The notes under the pieces were generated by a model. That model saw only the letters and a list, made by a program, of their open reading frames with translations. It had not been told where the DNA came from and did no database searches. DNA of 64,000 nucleotides from Candidatus Sulfopaludibacter sp. (GTDB lineage: Bacteria; Acidobacteriota; Terriglobia; Bryobacterales; Bryobacteraceae), in NCBI GenBank assembly GCA_031292755.1, contig JARLGM010000001.1, positions 62,001 through 126,000 of the forward strand, given 5' to 3'. Shown in pieces: positions 59,233 to 64,000 of this stretch (its first letter is position 1; every line of letters starts with the position of its first letter). The position numbers were made by a program, and so were the translations under genes.

Positions 59233-61530
59233 CTAGGATTGCACCGGCGCGCGGAATTTTTTCAAAGCCACACGGATGGCGGCATAGTTGGCCGCCCCCA
59301 GCATCAGCGTCAGGCCTGCAACCAGCAGAAAAATCGGCCAGAACGCGTGTTTTTCGAAGACAGTCTGCTGCAGGCGATACGCACCGATGGCGAAGAAGAG
59401 TAGTCCGCTGGCGAAGAAGTTTTTCATCTGACGCGGAATGCTGGCGAAGACGAAGATGCACGCCACGGCGGGCAGCAGCCATTCCAGCAGCCGCTCCTCG
59501 AAGTGCGATTCGGCCGCCATGCCCAGCAGAAGCAGCGAGGTCATGACGTGCCCGGGAATCACAAAGCGGAAGCATTTCCCCACCATGCGCACCTGCTGCG
59601 AGGGGAACAGGTCGCACAGGCGGTCCAGTGCGAAATACACCGCGGCATTGATCAGGAACAGGTATTCGATCTGCCCGCGGGTCCACGGCGCGGCGACTTT
59701 CAGCCAGTGGGCCCACGGCTCGTGCCAAGTGGCCAGGCCAGTGAGCGCGGCCCAGGTGAACACTACGGCGAACGGGTAGAAGTAGCGCGAATCGTCGGGA
59801 CGTCGCAGGCGTTCGAAGGCGAAGCCGGCGGTCATGAAGAGCAGCGCGCAGGGCAGCAGGTCGAAGTAGAAGCGGCCGGGGTCGCGGTCCAGGCAATCCA
59901 GCACACCAAGGCGCAATAGCGTAGCCAAACAGAGCAGCGCGGAAAGTGCGGCGAAGATCAGCGAGAACACCGGCGCGCGCGTGAAACGGCGCAGCCACCA
60001 GCAGACCGGGAGTCCTGCCAGCAGGGCCCACCATAGCTGCATGTTGGTGGCCTGCCGCGCGAAATCCAGGCGGTGAAACAGCTCCAACTTGGCTTGTCCC
60101 TGCGTGAGCCCGGTGAACACGCGAGCTTCTTCCAGGGTGACCAGCACGGCCACCGGCGCCACCAGGCAAAACGCCAGCATGTAGGCGATGGCCACACGAT
60201 AGTATCCGCGCCGCCAGTTGCGAATGCCGATCCAGGCGGTGGGCGCCGCGCCGGCCCATGCCAGCAGAACGGCTGGCACTCCAGCCAGCGCCGGGAACGG
60301 AAAGAAAGTCAGAAAGGACGCGCCGGTCAGCAGAATCCACGCACCCAGGTACAGGCTGACCTGCGGCAGGGTCAGGCGGCGCGCCTCCATGATCCACGAA
60401 TCTTCCCGCTCCAGCAGCCGCTCATAGCGCTTGCGGATTCCGTCGTACTCGGCGTCGGAAATAATCTGTTCGTGCCGCCAGCTCTCCAGGTCGCGTAAGT
60501 GCTGCCCCACTTTTCCGGTGATCAGGCGGGCGTAAGCGGCGGGCTCGGCGAGCACGGCTTCGCGAGCCAGGAAGCGCCGCAGGTCGTCGGCCATCTCCCG
60601 CGCGGAGGCGTAGCGTCTGGCTCGGTCTTTCTCCAGGGCCGCAAGGCAGATGTTTTGCAGGTCTTTTGGGATGGCCGGGTCGATCCGGCGCGGCAGCACC
60701 GGATCCTGTTCGCGTATGCGGAGCAGCAGGTCGGAAACGTTCTCGCCGCGGAAGGGCGGCTGGCCGGTGAGCAGTTCGTACAGCACAGCGCCGAGAGAGA
60801 AGACGTCGCTGCGCGCGTCCAGTATGACGGCGCCGCGCGTCTGCTCCGGCGAAAGATATTCGGGCGTGCCCGCCACTTCGCCGATCTGCGACAGGCGCTC
60901 TTGCACGCTCAAATCCAGCGCCAGCCCGAAATCCAGGAGCTTCGGCTCCAGGTCCGGACCCACCAGGATGTTCGCCGGTTTCAGGTCGCGGTGCAGAATT
61001 CCATGCTGGTGCAGAAACTCCACCGCGAGCACGGCTTTGTGCATCAGTTCCGCCCGTTGTTCGAACGTCAGGTGGGAGGCGGCGCGCGTGAGGTGCGCCC
61101 CCTCCAGGTACTCCATCACGAAGTGCGGCGGTTCCTCGGAAGGGCCGAGGCTGTAGATGCGTGCGATGTTTGCATGACTGAGGCGCGCCATGGCCCGCGC
61201 CTCCGCCATGAAGCGGGCACGCAACAAGGGCTGGTCCGCGTATCGACCGGCCAGCGTCTTGATGGCCACTTTGCGCCCTAGCGCATCGTCGAACGCCAGC
61301 CACACGCGGCCCATTCCGCCGGAGCCGATCTCGCCCACAACCTTGTGCCCGCTGAGCCGCTCGGGGATGGCCGGCGGAGCATCTTCGAGCAGGCTGTCGA
61401 GCTCGCCGAGCGCGGCCAACTCCGGCGCCAGTTCCGGATGCCGGGTCCGCGTGGCTTCGCAATTCTCGCGGCGGTCCAGCGCTTCAGCCAGAGCATTGGC
61501 CAACTGCTGCTCGCGCTCGTCTTCGCTCAT
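59233..61530 (-). CDS. Membrane Ser/Thr protein kinase coupled to an ECF sigma factor
   Basis: A 765-residue kinase. The catalytic domain spans about residues 62-330: glycine loop GEIGSGGMGRVWLAF, ATP lysine VAIK (Lys 91), HRDLKPANILV (Asp 182), DFGLALDL (Asp 200) and TPEYLSPEQTRG. All Hanks-type residues are present, so it should be active. After a short linker come about ten to twelve transmembrane helices, starting VSLYLGAWILLTGASFL. It overlaps the sigma factor gene by 4 bases (ATGA), implying that phosphorylation controls that sigma factor or its targets. Confidence 0.92.
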   Translation of the reverse strand: MSEDEREQQLANALAEALDRRENCEATRTRHPELAPELAALGELDSLLEDAPPAIPERLSGHKVVGEIGSGGMGRVWLAFDDALGRKVAIKTLAGRYADQPLLRARFMAEARAMARLSHANIARIYSLGPSEEPPHFVMEYLEGAHLTRAASHLTFEQRAELMHKAVLAVEFLHQHGILHRDLKPANILVGPDLEPKLLDFGLALDLSVQERLSQIGEVAGTPEYLSPEQTRGAVILDARSDVFSLGAVLYELLTGQPPFRGENVSDLLLRIREQDPVLPRRIDPAIPKDLQNICLAALEKDRARRYASAREMADDLRRFLAREAVLAEPAAYARLITGKVGQHLRDLESWRHEQIISDAEYDGIRKRYERLLEREDSWIMEARRLTLPQVSLYLGAWILLTGASFLTFFPFPALAGVPAVLLAWAGAAPTAWIGIRNWRRGYYRVAIAYMLAFCLVAPVAVLVTLEEARVFTGLTQGQAKLELFHRLDFARQATNMQLWWALLAGLPVCWWLRRFTRAPVFSLIFAALSALLCLATLLRLGVLDCLDRDPGRFYFDLLPCALLFMTAGFAFERLRRPDDSRYFYPFAVVFTWAALTGLATWHEPWAHWLKVAAPWTRGQIEYLFLINAAVYFALDRLCDLFPSQQVRMVGKCFRFVIPGHVMTSLLLLGMAAESHFEERLLEWLLPAVACIFVFASIPRQMKNFFASGLLFFAIGAYRLQQTVFEKHAFWPIFLLVAGLTLMLGAANYAAIRVALKKFRAPVQS

Positions 61531-62120
61531 CGTGGCGCCGCCTCGCAGATGGCGCGGAATCGCTTCACGGCGCGATACACCAACAGCGCCACGGCTTCGC
61601 GGGATTTGCCCAGGCGCTCCGCCATCTCCGCGGTGGAGAGCCCTTCGACCCTGGCCAGCAGGATGGCTTGCCGGTAGTCTTCGGGCAAGGCCCGCAACCG
61701 GTCCAGCAGGCGCTCCACGGCTTCCTGCTGCGCGAAAAGACGGCTGGGCGTTTGCGTGTCGCGCGGCTCCGGTCCACCCGGATTGCGCGGCGAACGGAAT
61801 GCGACATTTTCTCCCGCGCGCCGTTCGCGATTTTGATAGCGCACGCGGTCGACAATCACGTGATCGGCGATGGTGGAAAGCCAGCGCAGAAAGCTGCCCG
61901 GAGATTGATACTGAAACCGGTCCAGGTCCCGGAAGGCGCGCAGAAAGACGTCCTGCACCACGTCCTCGATCTCGGAAAAGGCCCGCGCCTCGCTGCTCAA
62001 TTTGAAGTACACCAGCACGGCGAGGCGCTTCTGATACTTCTCGAAAGTGTGCGAGAGCGCCTGCCGATCGCCGGCCCGTGCCTGTTCCAGGAGCGTGAAT
62101 GTGGAGGTGGGTGGCTCCAT
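61527..62120 (-). CDS. ECF RNA polymerase sigma factor, kinase-linked
   Basis: A 197-residue ECF sigma factor. Region 2 is SEIEDVVQDVFLRAFRDLDRF, followed by FLRWLSTIADHVIVDRVRYQ; region 4 is PEDYRQAILLARVEGLSTAEMAE with LGKSREAVALLVYRAVKRFR. There is no anti-sigma gene beside it; instead a Ser/Thr kinase overlaps its stop by 4 bases. ECF groups genetically linked to Ser/Thr kinases are known in Acidobacteria and Planctomycetes. It faces a TonB receptor gene start at 62236, a possible target. Confidence 0.92.
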   Translation of the reverse strand: MEPPTSTFTLLEQARAGDRQALSHTFEKYQKRLAVLVYFKLSSEARAFSEIEDVVQDVFLRAFRDLDRFQYQSPGSFLRWLSTIADHVIVDRVRYQNRERRAGENVAFRSPRNPGGPEPRDTQTPSRLFAQQEAVERLLDRLRALPEDYRQAILLARVEGLSTAEMAERLGKSREAVALLVYRAVKRFRAICEAAPR

Positions 62121-62235
62121 CGATTCGGCCTGAGTTCTATGGTAATGGAAAACGGCGCGCGGGCCAGGCCAGGTCTGCTACGACCGATGGTAGTACCGGT
62201 TCCCATCCTGTAACCTAATCGGAAAAAGAGGACTC

Positions 62236-64000
62236 ATGTCTCGATTTGGCTCACTCGTAGTGTTTCTGTCCGCCTTCGCCGCCGCCGCATTCGCACAGAC
62301 GCCCGATACCGCAACCATTAACGGGCACGTGACCGACCAGAGTCTTGCCGGAGTTGCCGGCGTTCAGGTGACGGTGGAGAACACCCAGAGCGGGATGGAG
62401 CGGAAGGTGGAGACCTCCGGTTCCGGCGACTTCACCATCGTGGCGCTGCCCATCGCCGGCGCTTATGACATTACCGCGACGAAGCAGGGATTCGCCGACG
62501 GCCAACTAAAGCACGTGGTTCTGCAAGGCGGCGCCACTGCCGACCTCACCGTGCAACTGAACGTAGGCGCCGGGCAGACGCAACTCACCGTGACCGGCGT
62601 CGCCGGCGAGGTGCGCACCGATGAGCCGCAGTTGGGCGTCGTTCTGAGCACCATGCAGATTGAAGAAACGCCCATGCTCGACCGCAAAATCACTTACCTG
62701 CCACTGCTCAATGCCGCCAATCGCCAGGCCATCAATCAGGGCGACGTGTTCATGAACGAAAATATGTTCACCACGAACGGCACCGGCCGCCGCCAGGCGT
62801 GGTTTGAGGTGGATGGCAGCAATGCCGTGGACATGTGGGGCCGTCAGACTATCTTCAGCAACATGCCGGCCGCGTCGCTGCAGGAGATGACGGTGCTCAC
62901 CAACGCTTTCTCGGCGGAATACGGGGGCACCGCGGGCAGCGTGATCAACATGGTGAGCAGGAGCGGCGGTAGCCAGTTTCATGGCGAGGCGTATTACGCC
63001 GCGCGGCCGTCCGGTCCGGAGGCCGCGCTGGCGGGATTCACGGCCAATAACGCGACTAGCGGCAATGACCTGACCAACGACACCATGAACCAGATGGCGC
63101 TCTCCATGGGAGGGCCGCTCGGTTCCGATCGCCGGACCCACGTCTATGCGGCCGGCGAATACATCATCGAAAACCGCGCTTCTCCCGTGATTACGCCGGT
63201 CGCGCCGGGCAACTTCGTGGGGCATTATCGTGACTGGCTGGGCTTTTTCCGGCTGGATCGCCAACTCAGCGACAATCACACCCTGTTTTTTCGAAGCGAC
63301 GTGGATGGCTTCCACGACACCAACCCCAACGGCACCGTGGGCGGCAACAACCTGCCAACCGTGGCGCGCACCTTCCGGCGCCGGACCTATTCGGAGGAGT
63401 TGGGTGAAACCGCGGTATTGAGCCCGACGCTGATCAACAACCTTCGCCTGCAATTCCAACTGGCATCGCCGATCACGGGATTCGATCCGGCGATCTACGG
63501 CACGCAGTATTCGGTGCCGATCGCCGGCGTGGGGACCTTCACCTCCGGCACTTCGCAATCCGCGGTACTGATGAACCGCCAGTACGAAGGGAACGACGTG
63601 CTTTCGGCAACCAAGGGACGGCACCAGGTCAAGTTCGGAGCCGATGTCATCTTTGCGCACACCGGCGGCAACAGCAAGGAATTCGGCGGCCCCAGTTATC
63701 TCGGCGTGTTCACTTATAACACCTGCGCACTGACGGCCCTGCAATGCGAGAGCCCGGCCTACCTCAACAACATTGGCAACGTGAAGACGTACGCGCAAAG
63801 TTACGGCAATGCCGTCTACACCGTGAACGACGCTCTGTGGTCGTTATTCGTGCAGGATGATTACCACATCCGCAAGGACCTGACCATCAACCTGGGACTG
63901 CGCTATGAGCAGCAGACCTTCGCCGATTCCCGCCAGGACTTTGCGCCGCGCATCGGCTTCGCCTACAATCCCAGGGGCGACGGCAAGACCGTGGTCCGCG
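62236..64000 (+). CDS. TonB-dependent receptor-like protein with carboxypeptidase-regulatory domain (3' truncated)
   Basis: The reading frame is open from the ATG at 62236 to the window edge, giving 588 residues so far. An SD-like AAAAAGAGG precedes the ATG. The signal peptide is MSRFGSLVVFLSAFAAAAFAQ. A CarboxypepD_reg domain starts at NGHVTDQSLAGVAGVQVTVE, then the plug region (GRRQAWFEVDGSNAVDMWG, GGTAGSVINMVSRSGGSQFHG) and the first barrel strands, including LTINLGLRYEQQTF. It is the same class as 36286-39462 but shares only distant similarity. It probably imports or binds large extracellular compounds. Confidence 0.88.
   Translation, partial: MSRFGSLVVFLSAFAAAAFAQTPDTATINGHVTDQSLAGVAGVQVTVENTQSGMERKVETSGSGDFTIVALPIAGAYDITATKQGFADGQLKHVVLQGGATADLTVQLNVGAGQTQLTVTGVAGEVRTDEPQLGVVLSTMQIEETPMLDRKITYLPLLNAANRQAINQGDVFMNENMFTTNGTGRRQAWFEVDGSNAVDMWGRQTIFSNMPAASLQEMTVLTNAFSAEYGGTAGSVINMVSRSGGSQFHGEAYYAARPSGPEAALAGFTANNATSGNDLTNDTMNQMALSMGGPLGSDRRTHVYAAGEYIIENRASPVITPVAPGNFVGHYRDWLGFFRLDRQLSDNHTLFFRSDVDGFHDTNPNGTVGGNNLPTVARTFRRRTYSEELGETAVLSPTLINNLRLQFQLASPITGFDPAIYGTQYSVPIAGVGTFTSGTSQSAVLMNRQYEGNDVLSATKGRHQVKFGADVIFAHTGGNSKEFGGPSYLGVFTYNTCALTALQCESPAYLNNIGNVKTYAQSYGNAVYTVNDALWSLFVQDDYHIRKDLTINLGLRYEQQTFADSRQDFAPRIGFAYNPRGDGKTVVR

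Overview
The window is a high-GC, gene-dense bacterial chromosome segment, almost certainly from an acidobacterium of the Solibacter/Bryobacter type. The evidence is a set of protein families largely confined to that group: a TIGR03437 C-terminal domain protein (7787-9919), three tandem TIGR03435 soil-associated proteins (39490-41914), a VWFA-related TIGR03436 protein (34157-36283), an acidobacterial orphan permease of the TIGR03434 type with its PadR regulator (42593-45666), and two large Oar-like TonB receptors with carboxypeptidase-regulatory N-termini (36286-39462 and 62236-end). I found no tRNA, rRNA, CRISPR array, prophage or complete insertion sequence. No gene-free stretch exceeds 300 bases.

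Layout. 1-2484: 3' end of glmS, a YjbQ enzyme, a STAS protein and a secreted protein. 2502-6861 (minus): thrS, then an overlapping trio of aldo/keto reductase, UvrC-like protein and 96-residue protein. 6940-10868: ECF sigma/zinc-finger anti-sigma pair, TIGR03437 surface protein, secreted cupin and lipoprotein. 10868-17788: RNase PH and RdgB, MgtC-like protein, a coiled-coil protein with a 47-residue repeat, a decayed SDR pseudogene, DinB, an enolase-superfamily enzyme and thiG. 17862-25050: serine hydrolase, an unusual EF-G, a LysM lytic transglycosylase, a lysine/alanine-rich histone-like protein and a HipA-like kinase. 25079-29248: class IV aminotransferase, polytopic membrane protein, a 28-codon ORF and a two-ATPase AAA protein. 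29258-45666 (mainly minus): M14 peptidase, short recombinase-like protein, Gfo/Idh/MocA oxidoreductase, the TonB/VWA pair, the TIGR03435 trio, BlaI, and permease/PadR.

45742-64000: two sugar transporters and a ROK kinase form a likely sugar uptake and phosphorylation group. They are followed by a secreted paralogous pair with a metal-binding protein, two cytochrome c/copper-monooxygenase-like proteins, a four-CxxCH cytochrome, a sugar isomerase with a second Gfo/Idh/MocA enzyme, a BlaI/M56 protease pair, a lipoprotein, a membrane Ser/Thr kinase coupled to an ECF sigma factor, and the start of another TonB receptor. The general theme is sugar and polymer scavenging, periplasmic redox chemistry and several small signalling modules.

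The most interesting observations are: an EF-G whose NKxD guanine-specificity motif reads NKLA; a degenerate GIY-YIG UvrC-like protein that keeps four cysteines matching the UvrC Fe-S pattern; a near-identical palindrome upstream of both Gfo/Idh/MocA genes in the same orientation; a recurring TAnnnT hexamer 6-11 bases before start codons, suggesting leaderless mRNAs; a four-module MWNH cytochrome; a CxxCH-PHM-like fusion with a compact paralogue; and a 28-codon ORF behind a very strong ribosome binding site. No single locus can be proved to be a new system from sequence alone.
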